A DNA stretch of 64,000 bases from Ottowia thiooxydans DSM 14619 (lineage in GTDB: Bacteria; Pseudomonadota; Gammaproteobacteria; Burkholderiales; Burkholderiaceae_C). Shown here one piece after another: positions 9,326 to 17,829 of the stretch. Each line of letters opens with the position of its first letter. Position 1 is the stretch's first letter. Position numbers and translations under genes: made by a program. The notes below the pieces were generated by a model, which worked only from the letters and a program-made list of their open reading frames with translations, was not told the DNA's origin and ran no database searches. The DNA is taken from the NCBI RefSeq assembly GCF_000422885.1, contig NZ_AUGX01000011.1, positions 62,001 to 126,000 on the forward strand. Reading direction: 5' to 3'.

Positions 9326-10006
9326 TCAGAACCTATAGCCTACAGACAACGCCGCAGTGGTCGGGTTTAACCGAGCGTCTATGGTTTGCCCGCTCGATAA
9401 GGTCGTGGTGGTCTTGATGAAGGTCTTGCCAATCATCGCCTCAATGAACCAGCGCTCATTGATGGAATACACCATGCCGATGATCACCGTGGGCGCGAGC
9501 TTGGACTGAATGCTTATGCTCGTAGGAACGCTGGGTGATCCACCGGTAATCGAGCTGAGCGTATTGCTGGCAGTCTCCTTGAAGAACTTGGCGTAGGTCA
9601 GGCCGCCGCCAATGTACGGACGAAATTTGGCGTTCGCTGCACCGAACCGATACTGTCCAAAAACGGATATCGGCAAGCTCTTGGTGTGTCCAAGCTCTCC
9701 GGCACCTCCTACGGCGCCAGCGCCCACGATCTTGTGTTTGAAGGGCAAGGCCAGGGGAACGTCGACCGCGATGTTGTCAGTCACCATGTAGGTAATGCCA
9801 CCGCCGAGTTGCGTGGCAGATTCCACATCGATCTTGGAGCCTGGCAAGCTCGGAGCGGTCAGGTCGCCACTTGAGACTGAAGGGGCAATGTGGATAGCTC
9901 CCAAGCGAACCTGAAAGGTGCCTGCACTTTGAGCGAACGCGCCACCCGCTGCGGTAACTGCCACCACAGCCATGAGGGAATGTGAAATCTTGCGGAAGGT
10001 TTTCAT
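9326..10006 (-). CDS. OmpW-family outer membrane protein
   Basis: A 226-residue outer-membrane beta-barrel protein. The signal peptide (MKTFRKISHSLMAVVAVTAA, cleavage after AFAQ) is followed by FQVRLGAIHIAPS, GGGITYMVTDNIAVDV, FRPYIGGGLTYAKFF and SINERWFIEAMIGKTF, which are OmpW-family strands and loops. The chain ends in Phe (ALSVGYRF), the usual barrel sorting signal. ATG at 10006 is preferred over the in-frame TTG 18 bases upstream. OmpW proteins form narrow eight-stranded channels for small hydrophobic molecules. It is probably a single gene, with a terminator at 9252-9280 just downstream. Confidence 0.88.
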   Translation of the reverse strand: MKTFRKISHSLMAVVAVTAAGGAFAQSAGTFQVRLGAIHIAPSVSSGDLTAPSLPGSKIDVESATQLGGGITYMVTDNIAVDVPLALPFKHKIVGAGAVGGAGELGHTKSLPISVFGQYRFGAANAKFRPYIGGGLTYAKFFKETASNTLSSITGGSPSVPTSISIQSKLAPTVIIGMVYSINERWFIEAMIGKTFIKTTTTLSSGQTIDARLNPTTAALSVGYRF

Positions 10007-10042
10007 GATGGGCTTCTTATTCAAATTTATGACGCCGAGCCA

Positions 10043-11209
10043 TCACAGCCAGCCGGCCTTGGCCAGATCAACGGTGACCATCTGGGCCATCAACTGATAT
10101 CCGTACGGAGTGGGGTGGAAGCTATCCGCAAAGGCATACGTCGTCCACCAGTTGGTACCGCCAGTGCTCCCTGCGGGAGGTGTCATGGCAGACAGGGAAG
10201 CGGCCGTACAGGTGGCGAAGCTGTATGTAGGCAAGCCATCGCTTCCAACGCCGCTAGGTGGGCAAGCTGGCGTGGTTACGTTGGTGAGGCCGTATTGTGC
10301 GGGGTTCTTCATTTCGTTGACGAAATTCGTGTAGAAGTCGACCACGATCACGCGCTTTTCTGCACCCACCTCTTGTGCCAGGCGAGCGTTGAAGGTTTGA
10401 ACCCACACATCAAACAGAGCTCCTGCCTGTGCGCTGGCTGCTTCGCCTTGCGCAGCCGCAATGGCTTTCAGAACCATCTGGAAGCGGGGGGTGAGCGTGA
10501 CAGGCGGCATGTTCAGAACGGCCACGTGTTCGGCGCCCTGATCAAGTGCTTGCGACTTGATGGTGCCGTAGAGCAGGTCAGCCAGCGCGGTCATGTAAGC
10601 GCCGCCTGCTTTTTCAGCACCCTGAGGCTGGGCCATTAGCGCTTGTAGAGTGGCTTGTGGCAATAGCGAGCCGAGCAACGCTGCATAGGCTGCGCCCCCA
10701 TCCCTTGCGGCTCCAATGTAGGCGCCGATCAGGTCAGCTGCATCGTTGCCGCCGCCATCAATCAGAACAAGATCGCTTTTCTGGAAACCGGTGCCGGCCT
10801 TGGCAGCATCAGTGATCTGTTTGACCACCGACAGGGGGCTTTGCTGTCCGCCCGGTTGCGTGAAGGCGTTGATGCGGCCTCCACCAATGGCGAAGCTGGT
10901 GCAGCCTGGAGTGGGCGTGAATCCGCTGCCGTTGAAGCGGTAATAAGCGCACATGGGAGACGCGCCCACGTTGGCTGCCACACGCTCAGTCCAGATCACA
11001 TTGGGTTCGCTGCTGCTGCCCTGAACGGTGAATGTGCGGGACATACCCGGAATGCCTGCAAAGGTGCCGTTGTCAGCCAGGCTATCGCCCATGACCTTGA
11101 CGGTCTTGATGCCCGCCGGATTGCCCGCCGGCTCTGTACCACCGCCACCACAGGCGGCCAAAATTGCACAAGCGGCCAGTACCGGCAAAGTCCAAAGGTT
11201 TCGTTGCAT
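10043..11209 (-). CDS. SGNH/GDSL-family lipoprotein hydrolase
   Basis: A 388-residue secreted esterase-like protein. It begins with a lipoprotein signal, lipobox LAAC with Cys20 followed by a Gly-rich linker. Block I is VKVMGDSLADNG with nucleophile Ser43. Block III is LIDGGGNDAADL, and block V is FADSFHPTPYG with catalytic Asp and His near residues 362 and 365. The enzyme is expected to be anchored to the envelope and to hydrolyse lipid or polyester-type esters. The gene lies upstream of the OmpW gene on the same strand with 36 bases between, so cotranscription is possible. Confidence 0.88.
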   Translation of the reverse strand: MQRNLWTLPVLAACAILAACGGGGTEPAGNPAGIKTVKVMGDSLADNGTFAGIPGMSRTFTVQGSSSEPNVIWTERVAANVGASPMCAYYRFNGSGFTPTPGCTSFAIGGGRINAFTQPGGQQSPLSVVKQITDAAKAGTGFQKSDLVLIDGGGNDAADLIGAYIGAARDGGAAYAALLGSLLPQATLQALMAQPQGAEKAGGAYMTALADLLYGTIKSQALDQGAEHVAVLNMPPVTLTPRFQMVLKAIAAAQGEAASAQAGALFDVWVQTFNARLAQEVGAEKRVIVVDFYTNFVNEMKNPAQYGLTNVTTPACPPSGVGSDGLPTYSFATCTAASLSAMTPPAGSTGGTNWWTTYAFADSFHPTPYGYQLMAQMVTVDLAKAGWL

Positions 11210-11526
11210 AGCTGTTGTACTCCTCAGATGGGCAAAAGTAATTCTTTAGTTACGGCAGAGATATTAGCCTATGAATCACTGAACCTGGGAGTGGGGAAAC
11301 CCGTGTAAGCTTTTAGACCATATAAAAAGGCGCGCGGGATCGCCTGCTCTGTGAGTGAGCGATCACGTTCTTTGGTTATCCAGGCAGGCTGCAGCTCAGC
11401 CTAAGCCGCGCCCTAATACGGCGCGAGGTACGGGCGATTTCGGTGAAAAACACTACAACATCAGAGGCTCGCGCGGCAAGCCCTGATGATAAAAATGAAT
11501 TCTTTATTACTAATCCAATGAACTGA
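11210..11526. other. Intergenic region, 317 bases
   Basis: No convincing coding frame. It separates two genes on the minus strand and should hold the GDSL lipoprotein gene's promoter. A short GC-rich dyad (CGCGCC with GGCGCG near 11408-11425) is visible but has no T-run. Confidence 0.5.
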
Positions 11527-12993
11527 CTATGCAACTCCCACGCATAGATACTTCATCTCCAGGTACTCATCAATACCGTGTCGTGAGCCCTCTCGGCCCA
11601 AGCCGGATTGTTTGACTCCGCCAAAAGGCGCCTGCTCCACTGAAATGATGCCGGCATTGATGCCCACAATGCCGTATTCCAGTGCTTCTGAAACGCGCGT
11701 AATGCGGCCGATGTCGCGTGCATAGAAATAGCTGGCCAGCCCGAAGATGGTGGCGTTGGCGGCATCAATGGCTTCCTGCTCCGTCTTGAAGCGGAAAACG
11801 GGTGCCAGCGGGCCGAACGTTTCCTCGCTTGCCACGAGCATCTTCGCCGAGGCATTGGCGATGACCGTGGGCGGGTAGAACTGCCCGGCAAGCTTTTGAC
11901 CGCCCGTGACTACCTTGCCGCCTTTCTTGACTGCATCAGCCACGTGCCTGGCGACTTTTTTCACAGCCGCATCTTCGATCAGCGGACCTATGGTGACGCC
12001 TTCTTCAAAGCCGTTACCGACTTTCATCTTCGCCACTTTGGCGGCCAACTTTTTGACAAACTGGTCGTAGACGCGGTCTTGCACGTAAAGGCGGTTGGCG
12101 CAGACGCAGGTCTGGCCGGCGTTGCGGTATTTGCTGGCAATGGCGCCCTCCACAGCGGCGTCAATGTCAGCATCGTCAAACACAATGAAGGGCGCGTTGC
12201 CGCCCAACTCGAGCCCGAGCTTTTTGACGGTAGAAGCGCATTGCGCCATCAGGATACGCCCGACTTCAGTGGACCCTGTGAAGGAGAGGTGGCGAACGAT
12301 GTCGCTCTCGCAAAGAACCTTGCCGTAGGCGGCGCTATCTGTTCCGGTGATCACATTCAATACACCTGCAGGAATACCTGCACGCAATGCCAGCTCTGCG
12401 GCGGCCAGCGCCGTGAGTGGGGTGAGTTCAGCTGGCTTGATGACCACCGGACAGCCCGCGGCGAGCGCTGGTGCCACCTTGCGCGTGATCATGGCGAGAG
12501 GAAAATTCCAGGGGGTGATGGCAGCGCACACGCCTATGGGCTGGCGCAGCACCGAAAGTCGTTTTGTGGGGTCAGAGGTGGCCAGTGTTTCACCGCCCAC
12601 ACGTTTGGCTTCTTCAGCGAACCACTCGACAAAGCTCGCCCCGTAGGTGACTTCACCCCTGGCCTCGGCAAAGGGCTTGCCCTGCTCGGCCGTCATGATT
12701 CGGCCCAGATCATCCTGATTGTCCATCAGTAGCTGAAACCATTTCATCATGATGGCATGGCGCTGCTTACCCGTTTGTGCGCGCCAAGCCGGCCAAGCTG
12801 CGTTTGCGGCAGTAATGGCATTTTTGACATCTTTGGGCTCTAGATCGGCCACATCAGCCAGCACTTGGCCAGTGGCTGGATCTGTCACTTCGAAGCGCTT
12901 CTTGCCCTTGATCCACTTGCCGTTGACAAGGCCATCGGTCTTGAGAAGGCTGGGGTCCTTGAGTAGAGCGAGGGGGTTGGGTTTGACGGTCAT
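11527..12993 (-). CDS. gabD: NAD(P)-dependent succinate-semialdehyde dehydrogenase
   Basis: An aldehyde dehydrogenase of 488 residues. PWNFPLAMITRKVAPALAAG, FTGSTEVGRIL, the Glu motif LELGGNAPFIVFDDAD, the catalytic Cys motif NAGQTCVCANRLYVQ, EETFGPLAPV and the terminal GIDEYLEMKYLCVG match the GabD type of succinate-semialdehyde dehydrogenase. It oxidises succinate semialdehyde to succinate, typically in 4-aminobutyrate or 4-hydroxybutyrate use. The frame is open to a TTG 12 bases upstream, but ATG 12993 is more natural. No gabT is adjacent, so the physiological route is not shown. Substrate preference among close ALDHs is inference. Confidence 0.85.
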   Translation of the reverse strand: MTVKPNPLALLKDPSLLKTDGLVNGKWIKGKKRFEVTDPATGQVLADVADLEPKDVKNAITAANAAWPAWRAQTGKQRHAIMMKWFQLLMDNQDDLGRIMTAEQGKPFAEARGEVTYGASFVEWFAEEAKRVGGETLATSDPTKRLSVLRQPIGVCAAITPWNFPLAMITRKVAPALAAGCPVVIKPAELTPLTALAAAELALRAGIPAGVLNVITGTDSAAYGKVLCESDIVRHLSFTGSTEVGRILMAQCASTVKKLGLELGGNAPFIVFDDADIDAAVEGAIASKYRNAGQTCVCANRLYVQDRVYDQFVKKLAAKVAKMKVGNGFEEGVTIGPLIEDAAVKKVARHVADAVKKGGKVVTGGQKLAGQFYPPTVIANASAKMLVASEETFGPLAPVFRFKTEQEAIDAANATIFGLASYFYARDIGRITRVSEALEYGIVGINAGIISVEQAPFGGVKQSGLGREGSRHGIDEYLEMKYLCVGVA

Positions 12994-13053
12994 GGGGTCT
13001 TTCAAAAATGTCTTGAGGCGATTTTAGGCAGGGGTAGCAAGCGATAGCGACGT

Positions 13054-14505
13054 CTACAGCAATGGCGAGGCCAGCCGCGCCACAGCTTCAAAGAGCCGCT
13101 GTGGTGCAGGTGCGCGGCGCTGCGGATGCACCCGTTTGCAGTCCGAGAGGTCCTGTTCGAACATCGCTGCCAATTGTTGGTTGAAATCAGCGCCGAACAC
13201 GGCAGCCGCTACTTCGAAGTTGAGCCTGAAGCTGCGGTTGTCGAAGTTGGCGGATCCCACCATGCCGTAATACTGGTCAATCAATAATGTCTTGGCGTGG
13301 AACATGCGCCCTGTGTATTCAAACACCAATACACCCGCATTTTGAAGTTCCTCGAAATACGAGCGCGCAGCTGCGGTGACTACCCTTGAATCGCTTTTCT
13401 CGGGCACCATCAGCTTGACCGAAACTCCCCTTAGCGCTGCGTTGGTCAGCGCCATCAGTGCAGACTCCGTGGGCACGAAATAGGGCGTGGCAAGCCATAT
13501 CCGTTCCCTTGCCATATGGATGGCATCGATCATGGCGCGGTGGATGGCTTCACTGTCGTTGTCGGGCCCGGAGGCCACGATATGCACGTGCACCGAGCCA
13601 GGTTTGTCATCGGGCAGCATGTCCTCATCCGTGATCTGCCGGCCTCCTGCATAACCCCAGTCTTGCAGGAACAGGTATTGCAGCCACCTTACGGCGCCGC
13701 CGCGCAGCAGAAGATGAGTGTCGCGGTAGGCCTCTTTGGGGCGCACACGTTCGTTCTCGTCATCTGTAATGTTGATGCCGCCCAGCAGGCCTGCGCGCCC
13801 GTCAATGATGGCGATCTTGCGGTGCGTGCGCAGGTTGACCAGGGGTCTAAGACGGTCCAGCTTACGTGGGTGGAAGATCGCGAACTGCCCGCCCGCCTTG
13901 AGGTAATCAGCCAAAAACCTGTTCCCGCTGCGCGAGCAAAGTCTTGACGAGCCGATCGCATCAACCAACAGCCGTACCCGTACACCTTCTCGCGCCTTGG
14001 TAGCCAGCGCCTGTAGCACGGCCTGCCCCGTAATATCAGGCTCAAAAATGTAGTATTCCAGGTGGATATGCTTTTGCGCGGCAGAGATCTCTTGCAGCAG
14101 CGTATCCAGCGTGGTGGCTCCGCTGGGTAAGAGTTTGACTTCCTGGCAACTCGCCAGTTGAAGGCCACAGCTGCGCTCGATCAATTCAGCATGCTGAAGC
14201 GCCCAGATGGGAGGTTCAGGCCGGTCTTTGCGCAGGGTTTTTAGATCTTCCTGGGACATCAACGCCGCCCGCTTGTGCCAGCGTTTGAGTCGCTGCCGCT
14301 TGACACGCTGCGGGCCAAAATACGCGTAAACCGCCAAGCCCACAACGGGCAGGAGGTTCAGCGTGATGATCCACGCCAAAGTGGACACCGGTGCGCGGCG
14401 CTGCATCACGATCCAGGTCGTCAGCACAAGGCTTGATAGCGTCCATATCCACCCGAGCCAGTAGGTCCAGGCGTGGCCAGCGATCGTCCATTCGGACAGG
14501 TTCAT
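13054..14505 (-). CDS. cls: Cardiolipin synthase (phospholipase D family)
   Basis: A 483-residue membrane enzyme. Two N-terminal transmembrane helices (about 14-34 and 41-62) match the PLDc_N region. Two HKD motifs follow, HRKIAIIDG at about 228 and HAKTLLIDQ at about 403, each with downstream GGxN/GSxN elements (LLGGINI, VGSANFDNRSF). It joins two phosphatidylglycerol molecules, or a phosphatidyl donor and alcohol, to make cardiolipin at the inner membrane. Length and layout fit ClsA. It lies 18 bases downstream of the ArsC-like gene on the same strand, so the two may be cotranscribed. Confidence 0.9.
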   Translation of the reverse strand: MNLSEWTIAGHAWTYWLGWIWTLSSLVLTTWIVMQRRAPVSTLAWIITLNLLPVVGLAVYAYFGPQRVKRQRLKRWHKRAALMSQEDLKTLRKDRPEPPIWALQHAELIERSCGLQLASCQEVKLLPSGATTLDTLLQEISAAQKHIHLEYYIFEPDITGQAVLQALATKAREGVRVRLLVDAIGSSRLCSRSGNRFLADYLKAGGQFAIFHPRKLDRLRPLVNLRTHRKIAIIDGRAGLLGGINITDDENERVRPKEAYRDTHLLLRGGAVRWLQYLFLQDWGYAGGRQITDEDMLPDDKPGSVHVHIVASGPDNDSEAIHRAMIDAIHMARERIWLATPYFVPTESALMALTNAALRGVSVKLMVPEKSDSRVVTAAARSYFEELQNAGVLVFEYTGRMFHAKTLLIDQYYGMVGSANFDNRSFRLNFEVAAAVFGADFNQQLAAMFEQDLSDCKRVHPQRRAPAPQRLFEAVARLASPLL

Positions 14506-14523
14506 TTTCCGGCGGCGACTTAG

Positions 14524-14892
14524 TTATCGAGCCAGCTGATTGGCCCAAACATCCGCGTTGAATCCCACCGTCACATCCTCAGCCACTGGCGTCCATTCCA
14601 CCACCGGTCGTTTGATCACGCTGGGCTGTGCCAGCATCAAGGTGGCGGCGCTTTTGGCATCGTGAATTGCGGCCTGTTCTGCTGGTGTCAGTTTGCGCCA
14701 GGTCGTGCCCTGACGATTGAGTAATTTCTCCCATCCCACAGCTTGTATCCACCGCTGAAGCTGAGCTGGCGGCACCCCATCTTTCTTGAAATCGTGAAAG
14801 CGATGGGTAACATCGTGCGCGGCCAACCAGGTGCGTGATTTTTTCACGGTGTCGCAATTGGGAATGCCGTAAAGCGTCAAGGAAGTGGTCAT
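14524..14892 (-). CDS. ArsC/Spx-family (YffB-like) protein
   Basis: A 122-residue thioredoxin-fold protein beginning MTTSLTLYGIPNCDTVKKS. The GIPNCDTVKK motif has a single Cys where classical thioredoxins have CxxC, and KDGVPPAQLQRW, LLNRQGTTWR and SVIKRPVVEW follow the ArsC/YffB pattern. YffB-type proteins are thought to be glutathione-dependent thiol reductases; real arsenate reduction is doubtful. The start at 14892 lies 39 bases from the divergent folC start. The frame runs a further 176 codons upstream, but that part is antisense to folC and not real. Confidence 0.85.
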   Translation of the reverse strand: MTTSLTLYGIPNCDTVKKSRTWLAAHDVTHRFHDFKKDGVPPAQLQRWIQAVGWEKLLNRQGTTWRKLTPAEQAAIHDAKSAATLMLAQPSVIKRPVVEWTPVAEDVTVGFNADVWANQLAR

Positions 14893-14931
14893 AGCGGCGA
14901 TGATGCCACGCCTCGGCGAGAATCCTCTTAT

Positions 14932-16221
14932 ATGAATACTCTTGAAGACTGGCTCGCACACGCTGAGCGGTTGCATCCCAAGGCCATCGACATGGGCCTG
15001 GACCGGGTGCGCGCTGTGGCCGAACGCATGGCGCTCGGCTTTTCCTGCCCGGTGTTCACCGTGGCGGGCACCAATGGCAAGGGGTCCACCTGCGCCATGC
15101 TCGAATCCGTCCTGGAGCGCGCCGGCTGGCGTACCGGGGTTTTTACCTCGCCGCACCTGGTGCACTTTGAAGAGCGTTGCCGGCTCCATGGTGAACCCAT
15201 CAAGGCGGAGGCGCTGATCGCGTCCTTTGAACGAGTGGAGTCGGCTCGGGGAGAAATTACCCTTAGTTACTTTGAGTTCACTACGTTGGCGATTCTCCAT
15301 GCCTTGGCCAGTGCAGGCCTGGACGCGGTGATTCTGGAAGTGGGCCTGGGTGGGCGTCTGGATGCGGTAAACATCATCGATACCGATTGCGCCATCATCA
15401 CCAGTATTGATATCGATCACGCCGAGTTACTGGGTGATACGCGCGAGAAAATCGGGGCAGAAAAGGCTGGCATCCTGCGCACGGGCCGCCCGGCCATCAT
15501 CAGCGATCCAGTGCCTCCGCAGAGCGTGATTGACCGCGCCCGCGAGATCGGAGCGGATCTTTGGTTGCTGGGCCGCGACTTCAATTACAACGGTGATCCC
15601 CAGCAATGGGGCTGGGCCGGGCGTGGAAGGCGTTACGCCGGCATGGCTTACCCTGCACTGCGAGGCGCTAACCAGCTCCTCAATGCTTCTGGTGTGCTGG
15701 CGGCGGTGGAGGCCATGCGCTCCCGCCTGCCCGTGACCGCTCAGGCTGTGCGCAGCGGATTGGCGCTGGTGCAGTTGCCGGGGCGCTTCCAGGTGGTGCC
15801 CGGCCAGCCGGCGCTGGTACTGGATGTGGCGCACAACCCACATTCCGTTGCCGCGCTGGCCCTCAATCTGGATGCCATGGGGTTCTTTCCCACCACCCAC
15901 GCCGTCTTTGGTGCCATGGCAGACAAGGATCTTGCTCCCATGCTGGAGCGCATGGACCCGATCATTGATCGCTGGTATTTCACCGATCTGCCTACGCCCC
16001 GTGCTGCGGCCGGTTCTGCTCTGCAGGCCGCCTGGCAAAACATGACGCGTCGCAAGGATGCATCTGCGAGCGTTTATGCGGATCCGCAAAGCGCTCTGCA
16101 GGCCGCTGCGGGGGCTTCTACCCCCGCTGATAGAATCGTCGTCTTCGGTTCGTTCTACACGGTGGGAGATGTGCTGAGGCACGGCGTGCCCCGCCTTCAT
16201 GCTGGCCGCGCTGGCGACTAA
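14932..16221 (+). CDS. folC: Bifunctional folylpolyglutamate synthase/dihydrofolate synthase
   Basis: A 429-residue Mur-ligase-fold enzyme. The ATP loop is TVAGTNGKGSTCAMLES. The folate-binding stretch TSPHLVHFEERCRLHGEPI, EVGLGGRLDAVNIID and the C-terminal LDVAHNPHS are all present. FolC adds glutamate to dihydropteroate and then to reduced folates. It heads the row folC, SPOR protein, cvpA and purF, a conserved arrangement in beta- and gammaproteobacteria. ATG 14932 gives the expected N-terminus MNTLEDWLAHAERLHP. Confidence 0.95.
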   Translation: MNTLEDWLAHAERLHPKAIDMGLDRVRAVAERMALGFSCPVFTVAGTNGKGSTCAMLESVLERAGWRTGVFTSPHLVHFEERCRLHGEPIKAEALIASFERVESARGEITLSYFEFTTLAILHALASAGLDAVILEVGLGGRLDAVNIIDTDCAIITSIDIDHAELLGDTREKIGAEKAGILRTGRPAIISDPVPPQSVIDRAREIGADLWLLGRDFNYNGDPQQWGWAGRGRRYAGMAYPALRGANQLLNASGVLAAVEAMRSRLPVTAQAVRSGLALVQLPGRFQVVPGQPALVLDVAHNPHSVAALALNLDAMGFFPTTHAVFGAMADKDLAPMLERMDPIIDRWYFTDLPTPRAAAGSALQAAWQNMTRRKDASASVYADPQSALQAAAGASTPADRIVVFGSFYTVGDVLRHGVPRLHAGRAGD

Positions 16222-16224
16222 TAA

Positions 16225-17181
16225 ATGGCGTTCTTCAAGTTCCGGCTGCGCGGGCAGCCCGCTGATTCGATCCCCCCAACAAGACGCGGGTCTTCCAAGA
16301 GCGCAGCCGCGCCAACGGAAACCGTAGAAACGCTGCGGCGCCGAGCGCGGTACCGCCTCATTGGCGCCGCCGTTTTGGTGGGCATTGCCGTGATCGCGTT
16401 TCCCTTGCTGTTTGATACCCAGCCGCGCCCAGTGGCGTTGGATGTACCCATCACCATTCCAGATCGCGAGCGAGTGGCCCCTCTTACGCCGCCTGGCACG
16501 CCAGGGCGTACCGGACAGGTTACCGCCGCGGCAAGTTTGGATGCCCGCGAGGAAATGGTGGCGGAGAACTCCACTGCTCGTTCGCCCACGCCACCGCATG
16601 TAGCCCCAGTGGCCCCTCGCGTGGAAAAGCCCGTTGAGCGCACCCCTGAGCGTGTCTCGGAGAAGCCCGCCGAAAAGCCACCAGCAAAGCCAGTGGAGAA
16701 GCCGGCTGAAAAACCTGCGGAAAAACCGGCCGAGAAGCCAGCGGAAAAACCTCCCGAGCGCAAACCCACTCCCACGCCCGTAACACCTCGCACCAGCGAT
16801 GCGCCTTCGCGCGAAAGTACTGATCGCAACTCGGCTGAACCACGTGCACGCACCGATGATGCAGCTCGCGCTCGTGCTTTGCTAGAAGGTCGCAGCCCCG
16901 ACCGGGCCACTGCGGCACGGCCCGAGGCCAAGCCCTCAGCGGCTGCAGGCGCCGGTCGCTTCATTGTTCAGGTGGGCGCGTTTGCGGATGCCAGTTCCGC
17001 TCGCGAAGCGCGCAGCAAGGCCGAGCGCGCTGGCGTCAAAACTTACACACAGGAAGTCGATACGCCGCAGGGCAAACGCATTCGCGTGCGGGTCGGCCCC
17101 TACTCCAGCCGAGAAGAGGCTGACAAAGCCGCTGCCGCGATCAAGAAATCCGGCTTGCCGGCCTCAATCCTCTCGCTTTGA
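16225..17181 (+). CDS. SPOR-domain cell-division protein (DedD-like)
   Basis: A 318-residue inner-membrane protein starting three bases after folC. A short cytoplasmic N-terminus is followed by one transmembrane helix (about 44-63), then a long Pro/Lys/Glu-rich periplasmic linker containing a run of near-perfect KPAEKP repeats (about 148-178). The C-terminal SPOR domain of about 74 residues starts at RFIVQVGAFADASSAREA. SPOR domains bind denuded glycan strands at the division septum. The position between folC and cvpA matches dedD of Enterobacteria. Confidence 0.88.
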   Translation: MAFFKFRLRGQPADSIPPTRRGSSKSAAAPTETVETLRRRARYRLIGAAVLVGIAVIAFPLLFDTQPRPVALDVPITIPDRERVAPLTPPGTPGRTGQVTAAASLDAREEMVAENSTARSPTPPHVAPVAPRVEKPVERTPERVSEKPAEKPPAKPVEKPAEKPAEKPAEKPAEKPPERKPTPTPVTPRTSDAPSRESTDRNSAEPRARTDDAARARALLEGRSPDRATAARPEAKPSAAAGAGRFIVQVGAFADASSAREARSKAERAGVKTYTQEVDTPQGKRIRVRVGPYSSREEADKAAAAIKKSGLPASILSL

Positions 17182-17693
17182 GCGGCGTCGACTGGATTTG
17201 CCTCACCGTGGCCGTCGCCTCGCTGCTTCTGGGCGCTTGGCGGGGCTTCCTATACGAGGTGCTGGCGCTCGGCAGCTGGGTATTTGCTTTTTTTGCCGCG
17301 CGCTGGGCTGCGCCCGTAGTGGGCCTTTGGCTGCCTATGGGCGAATCCCCCGAAGGCGTCCGCTATGCCGCCGGTTTCGCGTTAGTGTTCATCTCGGCAG
17401 CTTTTCTGGGCGGCATGCTGGCATGGGCAGCGCGCCGCGGCGCCACGGCTTTGGGCGTGCGCCCTGTAGACCGCGTGTTTGGGGCTGTATTTGGCGCTGC
17501 GCGCGGTCTGGCCCTGCTCTTGGTAGGTGCGGCCATCATCGGCATGACCCCGGCGCGCGAAGCGCTTTGGTGGCAGGAGTCAGTTAGTGCCCACTGGCTG
17601 GAAGCCACCCTGGGTGCGCTTCATCCCATGCTGCCCGAGCCTGTCGGAAAGTATTTCCCACCATCATTGGGGGAGCAAGGTGATCGCAAATAG
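17178..17693 (+). CDS. cvpA: CvpA family membrane protein
   Basis: A 171-residue protein with four hydrophobic helices. It starts with TTG at 17178, overlapping the SPOR gene stop by four bases (TTGA), and the DWICLTVAVASLLLGAWRGF N-terminus is typical of CvpA. Family members are inner-membrane proteins first linked to colicin V production and later to stress tolerance; the molecular role is unclear. Its place directly before purF is conserved widely. No upstream ATG exists in this frame that would fit. Confidence 0.88.
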   Translation: MSGVDWICLTVAVASLLLGAWRGFLYEVLALGSWVFAFFAARWAAPVVGLWLPMGESPEGVRYAAGFALVFISAAFLGGMLAWAARRGATALGVRPVDRVFGAVFGAARGLALLLVGAAIIGMTPAREALWWQESVSAHWLEATLGALHPMLPEPVGKYFPPSLGEQGDRK

Positions 17694-17829
17694 CCCCTAC
17701 TGCCCTGGCGGTCAGCTTGAAATAGCCCTTGCGCGCCGCCATTGTTTAAAAATCTCGCCGCTTGAACCATGGCTTCGGCCTGACAATCGGAGTTTCGACC
17801 TTTCACCCTTACCCTAGGAGCAGCACCCA

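Noticed and set aside
14893-15420. In-frame N-terminal extension of the ArsC-like gene
   Set aside because: It is antisense to folC and lacks protein character; the thioredoxin-like fold starts at 14892.
16218-16964. Minus-strand 248-codon frame with GFSAGF repeats
   Set aside because: It is the antisense of the KPAEKP repeat region of the SPOR gene; the repeats arise from the plus-strand repeats.
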